Source of the DNA: Anisus vortex
Lineage: Eukaryota > Mollusca > Gastropoda > Planorbidae
NCBI GenBank assembly: GCA_949126835.1
Contig: OX421495.1
Location: 2,507,508-2,571,507 of the forward strand
Direction of reading: 5' to 3'
DNA length: 64,000 bases
The notes beneath the pieces were generated by a model. That model had not been told where the DNA came from, did not search any database, and saw only the letters and a list, made by a program, of their open reading frames with translations. A program made the translations under genes and the position numbers. Shown here one piece after another: positions 43,906 to 54,786 of the stretch; the first letter of the stretch is position 1, and each line of letters opens with the position of its first letter.

Positions 43906-45449
43906 AATACTGCACTGACACTTGATTCGATACTTTGTACTTGTGCATCAATGGATTGACTCCACTGATAGTTTTTCAAAAACAACAACAACAAATAACT
44001 CAAATGTGAGCAATTTCTTTTTATTAGGCTCTGCGTCTGTACTTTTAGATTGCGATTAGAGATATTGCGCCCCCCCTCCCACGTACCACTTAACCGGTCA
44101 GCCATATTATGTGCACTCCCAATCAACTGATGATGGTAGACTGGAGCAACTGACAGCCACGGCGCAGTTCATCGCTAGTATTGGACTTGTTGTCTGAATC
44201 CTCCCAATTATAAACGCTTGAGAACGAAGAAGAAGAAGAAGAGGAATTGTGCATCTATCTATTTAGCCAAACAAGTATCAATGGGTGGACAGTAGTATAG
44301 GGTGCGTGTGGGGAATGGGGTGGGGGAGAGATCATTGTTTTCAATTTAACTGAATAAGGCCCGAAACGTTCTATTTATTGTATTCAGTGACGAGCCTATA
44401 AACATTAACAGGTGGTTCCTTAAATTAATTTTGAATAAATGTACTTTAAGATTGAAATTATTGATAGCGTTTAGCAATGTTTACAATTAGGTGCCAAACG
44501 AAGATATATATATATATATATATATGGGGGGTAGCGAGGGAGAGAGGATTATCATCCAATTTGAACTAGTTGACAAAAATATATATTTTATTTCATGCTT
44601 CACATTTAATTTGGAATCAGCGAGGTGACTATAGATCTATAAGTTTACACAGATACTTTTTAGAGTGACCTTGTAAATGTACTATTGGAGCTAAGTAGGT
44701 GCTAAAAAGAGGGTGTGGCCAGAAAAGTATTAAAAGGTGAGATTAGGTAAGAAGTTATCGTCAGGTTACGAGCCGGCAACACATACTGTTTTCTTATCTC
44801 TTTGTTATGTATTGGTTTTTAATTTGTTGTTGTTTGTTGTTGTTGTTTTTATTGTACATTCCACACCAGAGGGCGGCACTTGAAAGTTACCTAGTCAGTG
44901 ACCCCATCTGTACAAAAATGGCGTTCTATCTTCAGATTAAAAACAAAAAAAAACAAAAAAACCCACTAAAATAATAAAATGTAAACCATTTTGAAATCTG
45001 TATTTTGTGAACCAGTGCACGGAACATGAAGTCGTTAAGTCAAGAAGAACAAAATTGTTCATTGTTAAATAGGTCATAGTCTCCTAGCCAGAGTGAAGAA
45101 GAAGAAAACTAGATCTGTATTTGGTATGGCCACATTACGAGAACTGACGAAGGCTTGCCAAAAACAACCCTACAGGGGGCACAATGACGGGGCAGAGAGA
45201 AAGAGATGAAGATAGAGGCAAAGATGGGAGTATTATATCAGGGGGTGGTATGGACGTGAGCGAGACCGTGTGATGCCATGAGAGAGAGAAAGAGAGAGAG
45301 AGGACAGAATGTCGAGAGGAGTAGAAGGGGATGCTATTTATGTCATCTGTGGCGCTCCAAAGATCCAAATGACTGAGGGACATGTAAGATGTAGGCAGGA
45401 ATAGGTCTACCAATAATACTACTATAAGACTTAATGTAATAGTATAGTC
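43906..45449. other. Intergenic, simple repeats, no gene
   Basis: Contains a GAA tract near 44226-44242, an (AT)n tract at 44504-44525, A-runs near 44943-44965 and a GA-rich tract at 45268-45302. The minus frame at 45135-45413 is a Ser/Leu-rich low-complexity artefact. Confidence 0.5.
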
Positions 45450-45540
45450 CAGGGGTCGGCAACCTTTTGCTAACAGTGTGCCAAACTAGGATTTCTAAAT
45501 CATTCAGCGTGCCAACAGCCTAAAAGTAAACCCTGCTCTA
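45450..45540 (-). mobile_element. hAT MITE-1 fragment
   Basis: CAGGGGTCGGCAACCTTTTG, GTGTGCCAAACTAGGATTTC and TCATTCAGCGTGCCAACAGC match MITE-1 in the orientation of 27823-28024. It is broken after CCTGCTCTA, about 55 bp before the large hAT element begins. Confidence 0.8.
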
Positions 45541-45789
45541 TTTTAGTGTACTTTTGAAAAAATAAAATAATTATAGGACAAATAATTTAACTCCGCAGCA
45601 GTGGCGTACCGAGGGGGTGCGGGGGGTGCGGACCGCACCGGGTGACACCCTCTCAGGGGGTGACACCCGAATGAAAAAAAGAATATTAAAAAAAAATGAT
45701 AATTTTAAAGAGCACGCATTTCTTGTCTAGTCCGATAACAGAACGAATGGCAGATAATAATTTAATAAATGAAAATGACTAGCAGCACG

Positions 45790-48201
45790 GTGTGTCATCA
45801 CCATACAGTATGCAGACAAGACAAGAAGCAAAAGCTAAAGGAGATGTGCGCCAGCTAACAAAACAATGGTTCTACAAGGTAATGCCCTATAGCGAGAAAA
45901 TAATGCGTTCATGGATGGTTTACTCACTTGTCAGTGAGAAATATACTGTTTTTGCTACAGATTGTTTGCTGTTGATGTTACCGAAACAACATGAAAATGT
46001 GTTACTGGGTTTGATAAGTGGTGGAAACGTTCTTGAGATGGTTGAGATGCTGTTCAAATATGACCCAGTGCTGAAAGAGCACTTAATGATACTAAATATA
46101 AGTACATGTACAGGGAAAGTATCTGTATCTTATATCTTTCACCTAACATTCAAAATGAATTTATAAATGTACTGACCAACCATGCAAAGAAAAATCTTGT
46201 TATGGATATAAAGGTCGCAAAGTATTTTGTAATAATGTTTGACAGCACACCTGATATATCACACACTGACCAAATGTCTGAAGTGATCATATATGTGAAA
46301 ATCCACAGTGGGTTGAAGTGAGAGCAGTGTTTCTTGGATTTATTCCTCTAAGGGGGAAAAAGCTGACGACCTCAGTTCTGACATTCTTAAAAATCTAAAA
46401 GTGACGGACTTGATATAATGATGTGCAAGAGCTCAAAGTTACGACAATGCTGCCACAATGTCTGCAATCCATGGAGGAGTTCAAGCCATTTTGAAAAAAA
46501 AAGAACAGGAAAGCTATTTTTAATGGATGTGTGGGCCATTCCCTTAACTTGTGTGGTCAACACTCTTGTGCCGAAAATGCTTCACGTATAGCATATTTTG
46601 GTACCCTTGAGAGAATGTTTTCCTTCTTTGCTGCTTACACTCGTCGATGGCATGTGTGATGATTGTATTACGGCGATTGAAGCTTTATGTGATCCTCGTG
46701 AAAATTTAGACACAAGATGTACAGCACACGGACTTTTACATGCTGTCTGTGATTTCACGTTTATCTGCTACCTTAAACTTTGGGCTGATATACTTGAAGA
46801 AGTTAATCTTACCAAGCAGTACCCGCATACTAAAAACTTAACTCTTGATAAAGTGGCGACCAAGTTAGACGCCTTTAAGATTGTTATTGCACGAAAAGCG
46901 GAGTCAATTAGTGGAGCATGCTATTGAACAAACACTTATACAATCAGACCAACATGGGTTTTAGGTAGACTGAAGATTAAGATTCAAGAAGAGAATGGCA
47001 GGGGAAAAATTAAGAGATGCTGAAATTTCTATTCGAGAAGAAAGCAGTAGGGTGATGCTAGAGTGTATTGATCGCTTTTATTCTAAACTCCAGATCAGAT
47101 CATCAGCGTATAAAAAAGCTGCAGATATGTTTGAGGCTGTTCAGCCCAAGATTCTACTGTCAGCAAGTGAAGAAGAGTTATTGGTGTCCGTTCCAAAATT
47201 AACCTCTTTCTACGATGAGCTATCCGACGATGAGCTCTTAAAAGAAATACCACGGCGCAGACGACACCTAAAAGCAGCTGATATTGACCTAACAAAAAAG
47301 CCATGGACTGGTCAGTATTAGATATTTTGAAATTCATAGCTAATTGGGACTTCATAGAATCTCTTTTAACAATCTCGCTAGGCTTTCAGTTATTTCTAAC
47401 TGTATAATAATAATAATAATAATGAAGCTTATATAGCGCATATCCCGCAATCAGTTCTATGCGCTTAACAATTACATCTACAATTACAATTACAATTACA
47501 ATTAACGATGATAACAATAACAGACAAATGTTTAAAAATGTAAGTGGGCTAGGAGTCAATAATAAACAGGTGAGTCTTGAGTCCGGTCTTGAAAATGTAA
47601 AAGTTCGAGCTTTGTCGCAGCTGGAGTGGCAGGGTGTTCCATGCGGAGGGGCCGGAGTAGGTGAAGGCCCGCTGACCAGCTGTCACGAGTTTTGTCCGCG
47701 GGATCGTCAAATTGAGTTTGTGAGCAGCCGATCGAAGTGGGCGTGGTTTTGTATATATTTCCAGACAGGAAATTAGATAATCCGGGGCAGAGTCATTGAG
47801 GCATTTATAGCATAGAGATGCGAGTTTATATAAAATCCTATTTTGAATAGGGAGCCAGTGCAGAGAGTAGAGCAGAGGTGAAATGTGGTCGGACTTCTTC
47901 TTCTTTAGGACTAGTCTGGCAGCGCAGTTTTGGACGCGTTGGAGTCCTTGAATGGAAGCGGCAGGAAGGCCGGCCAGAAGAGAGTTACAGTAGTCCAAAT
48001 GTATGTGTGTCTGTGGTTTCATGCGAACGGAACTTTTGAAAACTAAAGCTTATAAAAATCCATTTACGCTCTGCCATGGGACAATCAAGACTTTCTCATC
48101 TGGCTATGTTATCGATTGAAAGGGATACTATGAATGATATAGATTTTGATGAGGTGATTGACAAGTTTGCAGTTTTGAAGAGCAAGAAAGGAAAAATGTA
48201 A
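45790..48201 (+). pseudogene. hAT transposase relic (ZMYM1/TTF-like)
   Basis: The order of motifs is recognisable across broken frames. GNVLEMVEMLFKYDPVLKEH lies at about 46022-46083. The first catalytic region FDSTPDISHTDQMSEV lies at 46238-46285 with its Asp intact. YDNAATMSAIHGGVQA lies at 46442-46489 and NGCVGHSLNLCG, the C-x2-H motif, at about 46522-46557. Helical spacer pieces lie at 46598-46927 and 46995-47321. The C-terminal dimerization motif, KLKLIKIHLRSAM-QSRLSHLAMLSIE, lies at 48040-48120 beyond the LINE insert, with one internal stop. At least four frame breaks plus the insertion make it inactive. The family would cut and paste DNA in the nucleus. Confidence 0.9.
47405..48020 (-). 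pseudogene. LINE-B (L2-type) fragment inside hAT
   Basis: An uninterrupted minus frame (47549-48022) reads LDYCNSLLAGLPAASIQGLQ, RVQNCAARLV, HISPLLYSLHWLPIQNRI, PRPLRSAAHKLNL, AFTYSGPSAWNTLPLQLRQ and FKTGLKTHLF, the canonical L2-type RT C-terminus. The 3' UTR (GGGATATGCGCTATATAAGC) ends in an (ATT)n tail next to 47405. Intact coding over about 155 codons suggests a comparatively young 5'-truncated insertion. Confidence 0.92.
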
Positions 48202-48428
48202 TTAAAGTACTTTTAATGTAAAAATAACTAACCGTACGGTTATTTTTGTTGTTTATTGCGTTTACTTTCTAATATTAAATGAATATTGTTATTGTTTTTG
48301 TCATATTTGAACTGTAGGCTTGTTTTAAGGAGACGAAAACTATGGTGAAAGTCATGGGGGAGGGGGGGTGACACCCAAAGTTTACCACACCGGGTGACAC
48401 CAGCCCTCGGTACGCCACTGCTCCGCAG

Positions 48429-49351
48429 CAAGACCAAGGCCAAAATCAAAGGAGATTATTTATAAAGAAAATCGTTAAAGCGTTTTATATTTAATACACA
48501 ATTAACGAGTTGTGATCATCATCCTTTATGTTTGTATTTATATCAAATATAATATTTTATTAATAATCTTTCACATATATGGTAATTTTTTTCTAAACAT
48601 AATCATTTGTTAATCAAGATGAGGATTTAAAGCCTGCAAATGTTGATTATATATTTATCTCAGATTAACTGAGCAGTACCTTTGTTTTATTACTATCGAT
48701 AATTGTGAGCCGCTATCGTTGAGTGGAATAGATACGTAGTAATTGTACAAACTTGGTAGTTAATAAAATGTTTGAAAATATACATAATATAAATTATTTT
48801 GTCATATAATATTTAGTCTATATAATTTTCAAATACTTTTTTATAGTTTGACCATTTCAAAGTTATATATTGTAAGTTATTTATTTTTTATAAAAGAAAA
48901 AAGGAAACATTAGGAAAAATTAGTTCAAATAAAATGAGTTAAATAAGTCCCTTTAATTAAAAAGTTTCCAAGTTTGATTTAATAGTGATGACAAACAAGT
49001 TATGTTTTGTAATATAACAAATATTACTAAGTATTATTTCTTATATAAATACAACCTTTTAATATTCATACAAGATGTAAGTATTAGAAAATTAAAATAA
49101 TTTACGTTTTAACAGTAGTAAATAAATATTTCCTGCATTAATAGTATGTCCGTTTAAGGAGTTTATATTTTAAGCATTAATAACTATACAAATTACATAA
49201 TATCCTACTGCTATTAAATAAGTCTGTCATATTGATTAAATTAATAATACAAATAAATATGTTTTAGACTTACTTAGGCCTATATTTATGTTTAATTTAA
49301 GAGGATGAGCATAAAAACTATTTTATAATGTAATTAGTATGTATCAATAAT
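48429..49351. other. Very AT-rich intergenic stretch
   Basis: No gene, repeat unit or transposon end recognised. It is among the most AT-rich parts of the window. Confidence 0.5.
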
Positions 49352-49700
49352 GAGTTGGCAAGTACTCTTTGTTTCGACAAGGTAGAAAACTCCAAGCTGT
49401 GGGAGAGGTGTGGACAAAGAACAGTAGAACAACAAATCATGGAAAGGAAGTGGAGATGGATTGGACACACCCTCAGGAAAGATAACAACAACAGAGCTAG
49501 ACAGGCCTTAGAGTGGAATCCCCAGGGTAAACGGCATAGAGGAAGACCCAAGCGAACATGGAGACGAAGCATACTGGATGAAACTGAAAGAACTGGAAAG
49601 AGCTGGGAAGAATTGAAGCGACTAGCAAGAGACCGTGAAGAGTGGCGTGCTTTGACAGAGGCCCTATGTTCCACAAGGAACCCAAAGGACAGATGATGCT
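49352..49700 (+). pseudogene. RTE/CFDP2-like LINE C-terminus
   Basis: A continuous frame reads RTVEQQIMERKWRWIGHTLR, KDNNNRARQALEWNPQGKR, HRGRPKRTWRRSILDE and ends near RNPKDR. This is the conserved tail of RTE-like LINE proteins, often annotated as craniofacial development protein 2-like. After the stop the sequence is GATGATGCTGATGATGAAG, an ATG-type RTE tail. The endonuclease and RT core are absent. A more decayed copy is at 1545-1857. Confidence 0.85.
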
Positions 49701-50354
49701 GATGATGAAGTACTCTTTGTAGGCTTACAACATCTTCCATGTGCGATAAAATCTGTTCACAAGTGTAAGTTGATCCAAAAGCTGAAAGCAAAAGAGCGAA
49801 TGCCTAGCAGTTGTGAATAGCAGGAGAATTTCCTAAGCAGCTTCCTTCCAGATTTTTCCGCAAATGGGTATATTTGGATGCCCATATTTTAAATGTATAA
49901 AATTCAACTTGCTGCATTTTAAAATTGACAATAGGCCTATACACCCACTTAAAAACTAGATCTACATCTAAGACGGTTGTAGTAATATCAAGGCTTGGTG
50001 TGGATGAAAAAATAAGTCCATCAATTTAAAAGTTTGCCTTTTATTAGAAAACTCCGCTTTGAGGACTTGGAAGTAGGCTACTTCTGAAAAAAGCCTTAAC
50101 TATCTATATAAATATTTGCCTTAATATAAGAATATAGCAGTAGTTAAATGTTTTGAAATTGATTTCACGACAAGACGGCAAGATAAATTCGGTTTCAATG
50201 CAAATCCATTCCAGTGGTCCTTGTAAATGCAAGTTCAACTCACTGAAATGTGTCGATATGTCGATATTACAAAATACTTTCCCCATCTTCCTAGTTAATG
50301 TTAAACATTATTGCCGTTTCTTCAAGAGTGTGTTACTGTGTATGTATCCCTATG
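49701..50354. other. Intergenic, no gene seen
   Basis: AT-rich with no recognised feature. The frames at 50104-50286 and 50153-50476 lack motifs. Confidence 0.45.
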
Positions 50355-50560
50355 TGAATCCGGCTGGTTCTGTGGTTAGTTCACCGAACTGTCAACCAAA
50401 AACCAACCGACACGTCGCGGGTTCTATCCTTGTCACCGACCGATCCCTGCCGCCCTGCAGATGTTTTGGGACGTAATAATCTTCTAGAGCGCACCGAGCA
50501 TGCTAAAATAGCATGGACAGAAGCGGTATATAAATAACCTTTATTATTATTATTATTAGT
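50355..50560 (+). mobile_element. SINE-C with LINE-B-like 3' tail
   Basis: A tRNA-like head (CCGGCTGGTTCTGTGGTTAG) with a B box GCGGGTTCTATCCTTG is joined to a tail AGAGCGCACCGAGCATGCTA, AAATAGCATGGACAGAAGCG and (ATT)n. The tail matches the 3' UTR of the L2-type LINE at about 20865-20910. This is the expected structure of a SINE that borrows the 3' end, and so the RT, of a partner LINE. Confidence 0.75.
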
Positions 50561-50689
50561 CTGTATTTTAGTCTGTATGTGTATCTGTGTGTTTCGAGTT
50601 TGTCTATGTGTGTCTGTGCAATAGTGTATGTGTATCTATATGTGTTTTGACTAAATGAACTGTTAGAAAGACGCTAGGTCTGGCTTGCA

Positions 50690-50855
50690 GACAGATAGAC
50701 TATTGCCAACAAGAGTGCAAAGGTCATAACACTTGATTACAGTCTCAGCTGTATACCTTCTCCAGGCATTAGGTAATCAAAGACCTTGATAGTCAGTTCT
50801 GTCCGCCAGTGGGATCGATACATTTACTGTAGATCGATTACCAGGTAGTCCGATA
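50690..50855. repeat. Unclassified dispersed repeat R2, copy 2
   Basis: Aligns collinearly with 43735-43905 through GTGCAAAGGTC, CTTGATTACAGTCTCAGC, ACCTTCTCCAGGCATTAGGT, AATCAAAGA and CTGTCCGCCAGTGGGATCGA. There is no coding frame. Confidence 0.7.
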
Positions 50856-51017
50856 TCGAAGATGTTCAAGACGGACAAATATGTTTTGAAGAAATACATT
50901 TCTGTCAAGTTTATAACTAGATTATATGCTCTTTCTTCCAGTCTTAAATTTCTTGCGCAAGTACCATTACATATTCTGCCGTTTTCACCTCTGCCTTGTA
51001 ACCGTTGAAATTTTTAC

Positions 51018-51179
51018 AATGATTATATAGACAGACAGGCAGATATATAGATATATAGACAGACAAAGAGACAGAGAGTTAGATGGATAGGTAGATAGAT
51101 AGATGGACAGGTAGATAGATAGATAGATAGATAGATAGACTGATATATAGACTGATTGATAGATAGATAGATGGACAGG

Positions 51180-51211
<32 letters not shown>

Positions 51212-51339
51212 CTGATAGATAGATAGATAGATAGATATGTAGATATATAGACAGTCATATATAGATAGATATATAGATAGATATATAGATAGATAGATAG
51301 ATAGACTGATAGATAGATAGATAGATAGATAGATAGACT

Positions 51340-51375
<36 letters not shown>

Positions 51376-51396
51376 TGTAGATATATAGACAATCAC

Positions 51397-51471
<75 letters not shown>

Positions 51472-51518
51472 TGTAGATATATAGACAGTCACATATAGAT
51501 AGATATATAGATAGATAT

Positions 51519-51553
<35 letters not shown>

Positions 51554-51584
51554 TGTAGATATGTAGATATTTAGACAGTCACCC

Positions 51585-51616
<32 letters not shown>

Positions 51617-51703
51617 ATAGATGATATATAGATAGATAGATAGATAGATATGTAGATATATAGACAGTCACACATATATATATATAGATAGATAGATAGA
51701 TAG

Positions 51704-51751
<48 letters not shown>

Positions 51752-51752
51752 C

Positions 51753-51846
<94 letters not shown>
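51018..51846. repeat. GATA satellite with recurring spacer
   Basis: (GATA)n/(TAGA)n for about 0.83 kb. A non-GATA module GATATGTAGATATATAGACA plus GTCACATATA recurs at 51234, 51372, 51468, 51550 and 51647, so the array has higher-order units of about 80-140 bp. The right 120 bp is pure GATA. The long minus frames (SIYLSIYL repeats) are by-products. Confidence 0.97.
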
Positions 51847-51847
<1 letters not shown>

Positions 51848-52269
51848 ATTATTGATTAAAAAAATCCTGGTCTACTTTTACGTCAAAAATGAAGTATAAA
51901 ACATGAATTGAAATAAATGTCGAAAAGAATAACAACAAATTAAAACAAGACTGCACACATCGTTTGGCATCATCGTTATTTTTAGCTCCAGTGTTCCTTA
52001 AAACGCCTGTCTTTGTGTTGTCTCCAAAATCTTCTGGCATGCCCAGACTTGATCTTCGATTTCCAAAAAATGAGACAACAAGGGGCACAAAGAAAGAACA
52101 AGAAGAAAAAAAAAGATTATCGATTACAAATGACAAAAAAAAACTGTATGTAAAAGTGGGATTTTTGAAGTGCGAGTCAAAGGTCACGAGTTATGACGTC
52201 GTAACAAAGTGAGCGGAGGGATGGTTCGTTTTTTTAAAGAGAGTTATCGTTCATATGTCGTGGAGTGCA
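51847..52269. other. Intergenic, no gene seen
   Basis: A-rich. The frames at 51849-52187 minus and 51964-52212 plus overlap each other and have no recognised domain. Confidence 0.45.
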
Positions 52270-52490
52270 GTGGGACCCGTAGAGGCGTCGGAAACCTACT
52301 GCACACGTGCCCCATACTTGGCACTCCAGGCGATTTTAATGACACGCGGAAGACCTCCAAAAAAAGCAATTACATTCTTTTCTTCAAGAAATTAGGTTCT
52401 ATAACAGGGTACATTATAAGCTGTTGGCACGCTGAATGAATTAGAATTTCGTTCGGAACATTATTATCGAAAGGTTGCCAATCCCTACAT
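52270..52490 (+). mobile_element. hAT MITE-1 copy, diverged
   Basis: GCGTCGGAAACCTACTGCAC, TTGGCACTCCAGGCGATTTT, ACACGCGGAAGACCTCCAAA, TGTTGGCACGCTGAATGAAT and AAAGGTTGCCAATCCCTAC follow MITE-1 from end to end. Both termini are mutated and no clean target duplication remains. Confidence 0.85.
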
Positions 52491-52619
52491 TAGGGTGTGT
52501 TTGTTGAGTGAAAACAAACAGGGGGGGGGGGGGGGGAACACAGGCATATTGATAGTAATGTACCAATAGAATGCATATCATTGTACGCATTACTTCACGT
52601 ATGATTTACATTATTGTAA

Positions 52620-52882
52620 AGTAAAGTACACGTCGGACCAGATTGATCCATGTGGCTGGTGAAGCATCGTTCACCAGTCTCTGTGGCCACTGCATACTAG
52701 GGGAATGTGTGGTCAGCACAATGCCCAGCCGCCTTTACTTTACCCCAACTAATGTCGGGGAAACCATCAGATCTGGTTAGACTCAGGGACGCCCTCCAGA
52801 CCCGGAAAAAAAATCACTAGCCTTCACCAGGATTCGAACCCAGATCCTATAGAGCGCGCTGCCGCTCGACCACCCTGGCCCC
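52620..52882 (-). mobile_element. SINE-A copy
   Basis: Complete 3' end on the left (TCGGACCAGATTGATCCATG), body in order, B box on plus GGATTCGAACCC near 52832-52843, and A-box region CTGCCGCTCGACCACC at the right end. GTACAC occurs on both flanks and may be a short target duplication. Confidence 0.9.
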
Positions 52883-53269
52883 CGTACACATATTTGAGTT
52901 CGCGTTTAGAACAAAATTATTGATAAAAACCTGAGGAGAAATTTCTCAGTGCCGGGGTCGAAGTTGTTCCAGGTGGCGAAAATTGTATTAGCTTGGCAGA
53001 AGTGAAAGGACGTCTATCAGTTTCCCTCCCTTATTTCCCCAACCACATCAACCCTGTTTCCCCACGATCTGACACGTGACTCGGTAATTTGTGTATATTT
53101 TTCTAAAAATGTCAATACACTAATTATGCATGGAATAAATTATGATTGCAGTTTGTAAGTGATTGAGATGGACAAGGTGCTTTTTATAAACCATAATTGA
53201 ATCATAAACGTTGTACAAGGTTTTTTTTTTTTTTTTGTCTTGTGATTAAGTTAAATAACGCTTTCTTGT
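52883..53269. other. Intergenic, no gene seen
   Basis: Unremarkable AT-rich sequence; a T-run at 53220-53236. Confidence 0.4.
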
Positions 53270-53428
53270 CCGACCATGTCGATTCATTGAGCAAATAAAG
53301 CAGCGTTCAAACGTTTCTGTGACCACGGCATACTAAGTACTAGGGAATTGTGTGACCAAGCACAAAGCCCAGCCGCCTTTACTTTACGCCAGGCACATCA
53401 GAGCTGGGTAGACTTAAGGCGCCTAGAT
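53270..53428 (-). mobile_element. SINE-A 3'-half fragment
   Basis: Matches the 3' half of SINE-A on minus (AAAGCAGCGTTCAAACGTTT, GACCACGGCATACTAAG, AGCCGCCTTTACTTTACGC). It ends before the tRNA head, where a LINE tail begins. Confidence 0.8.
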
Positions 53429-53434
53429 ATTAAA

Positions 53435-53545
53435 TCCGTGTTCTACGTTGTTTGTTGCTAAATGTTAAATGCGTTCTGAGTTTACATTATGTTTGTTGGT
53501 TTCGCTAAACAAATACAATTATTATTAATATTATTATTATTTCCT
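53435..53545 (+). pseudogene. LINE-D 3'-UTR tail
   Basis: GTTCTACGTTGTTTGTTGCT, TGTTAAATGCGTTCTGAGTT and GTTTGTTGGTTTCGCTAAAC match the 3' UTR of the L2-like LINE ending at 34625, followed by an ATT-rich tail. There is no coding part. Confidence 0.75.
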
Positions 53546-53704
53546 TATTTTTAGAGCATTTATTTTTCATTGATACCTTATAATATTCTAAGTTTTTACA
53601 TACTATAATTTGAGCACTTGAATCAGTCATCTGGGATTGAAACTGCCAGTAGAGTGGAACACTCGAGAAAGTGTGAAGTTGCGTTCCTTGTCTGTATTGG
53701 TAGT

Positions 53705-53985
53705 CGTAAAGTAAAGTATCCCGTCAGACCAACTTGATCCATAGGGCCGGTGAAGCAGCGTTAACTAGGTTCTCTCGCTACGGCATACTAGGGGGATTGT
53801 GTGGCCAACACATTGCCCAGCCGTTTACGTTAACACCTACTAAAGCTAGTTACCCATCGTACTCAGGGACACCCTCCAGACAAGGGAACAAATCTTGGCC
53901 TTCACCAGGATTCGAACCCAGGACCTTTGGTGCGCTAATCCGAACGCGATGCCGCTCGGCCACTCGGACACTGCGCACATCTGTC
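53705..53985 (-). mobile_element. SINE-A, full-length
   Basis: On minus it starts with an A-box region TGGCCGAGCGGCATCGCG, B box GGGTTCGAATCCTGGTG and GAAGGCCAAGA. It continues through the body and the 3' CCGGCCCTATGGATCAAG to the GGGATACTTTACTTTA end (53705-53720 on plus). It is the most complete head-to-tail copy in the window. Confidence 0.92.
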
Positions 53986-54515
53986 TTAGTAGAATAATAT
54001 TAATTGGCAGCCCTTTGCGCAAAATCCTGAATCCATTCTGTATGTTATTTATAGACGTTAACGTTTTTCTTTGTTTACTTTGGACTTTTAAATAAAATAT
54101 AAACAAACAACAACGTATGACCTGGGAGGTACTTTAGTCAATATTAATTCGTATTAGATTTAGTACTGCTGTATGACTCCTTCCTTGCGCAATGTAGCCT
54201 ACTTGTGTCTGTATTTGGTTCTCTTCTATTTGCTAAGTGTGTGAAATTGTGTCAAAGTTCGAACAGCTGATATCTTAGTTTAATAACCTGTATTATTGGA
54301 GGAAGTGGTCAATCAATGAGGGCCTGGTTTGGAAGGAAGGAGGGGGGGGGGAGGAACTGACCTGCACGTACCACGTCCAAAACACACTACAAACAATCGT
54401 TGTACTTTGGTAAAATAGGGAATTCCCTCAAATGTTTAGTGTTTGAGTAAAACAGGGAACTTCCGCATTTCTAAATTTAGAATTTAGACGATTCATAGCA
54501 TATATCATTTTTTCA
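53986..54515. other. Intergenic, no gene seen
   Basis: AT-rich with a G-run at 54341-54352. Nothing else recognised. Confidence 0.4.
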
Positions 54516-54718
54516 GTAATGGACAATTGCTAGTTGATTTATACAAAAAGGAAAATGCAACAATTAATTTGCAATTAGAAGAGATGAGAGTAAAAAAAGT
54601 CGGAAAGAGATTAGCAGAAAAGTTTGATATCTTCTACAAAACTACGCAATGTCATGTCATGTTTACCTTCATGATTACCAATAAAACATGCGCATATGCC
54701 ATAGGCCCTGAGCCATAA
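54516..54718 (+). CDS. Possible isolated exon, coiled-coil-like
   Basis: A T-rich stretch ending in CAG at about 54508-54516 (ATTTTTTCAG) could be a 3' splice site. The frame after it reads GQLLVDLYKKENATINLQLE, EMRVKKVGKRLAEKF, a charged helix-like segment such as is often found at the end of Myb/SANT-like or transposon accessory proteins. The frame then loses that character and ends at a stop. No neighbouring exon is recognised, so it may be a chance frame or a transposon relic. Confidence 0.2.
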
Positions 54719-54786
54719 GGTAAACAGGCAAAGCTGATGGCAGTGTTATCGCAGCACTGTATATGTTCAGGCGCTGCTGCGTCTTG

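Larger units (their letters stand above)
45599..48420 (+). mobile_element. Complete but dead hAT transposon, 8-bp TSD
   Basis: Termini CAGTGGCGTACCGAGGG and CCCTCGGTACGCCACTG are perfect inverted repeats. Further in, the subterminal block ACCGGGTGACACCC is repeated. Identical 8-bp duplications CTCCGCAG flank the element (45591-45598 and 48421-48428). It carries a decayed ZMYM1-like transposase at about 45790-48201 and an antisense LINE-B fragment at 47405-48020. The total of 2.8 kb is close to an autonomous hAT plus a 0.6-kb insert. Confidence 0.95.

Noticed and set aside
43716..44126. 136-codon minus frame
   Set aside because: Part overlaps dispersed repeat R2, whose other copy is not open. 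No domain or splice context.
47459..47776. 105-codon plus frame
   Set aside because: Antisense shadow of the LINE-B frame on minus.
45599..48420. Functional autonomous hAT transposon or domesticated ZMYM1-like gene
   Set aside because: The transposase has several frame breaks, an internal stop in the C-terminal motif and a LINE insertion, and the TIRs and TSD are still attached.
49318..49791. 157-codon minus frame
   Set aside because: Antisense shadow of the RTE-like LINE C-terminus at 49352-49700.
51023..51586. Hydrophobic SIYLSIYL protein on minus
   Set aside because: Translation of a GATA array, not a membrane protein.
53890..53980. tRNA genes
   Set aside because: The A- and B-box-like sequences here and at 18311-18575, 41251-41440 and 58390-58634 belong to SINE-A heads. 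They do not fold into a full cloverleaf and continue into SINE bodies.
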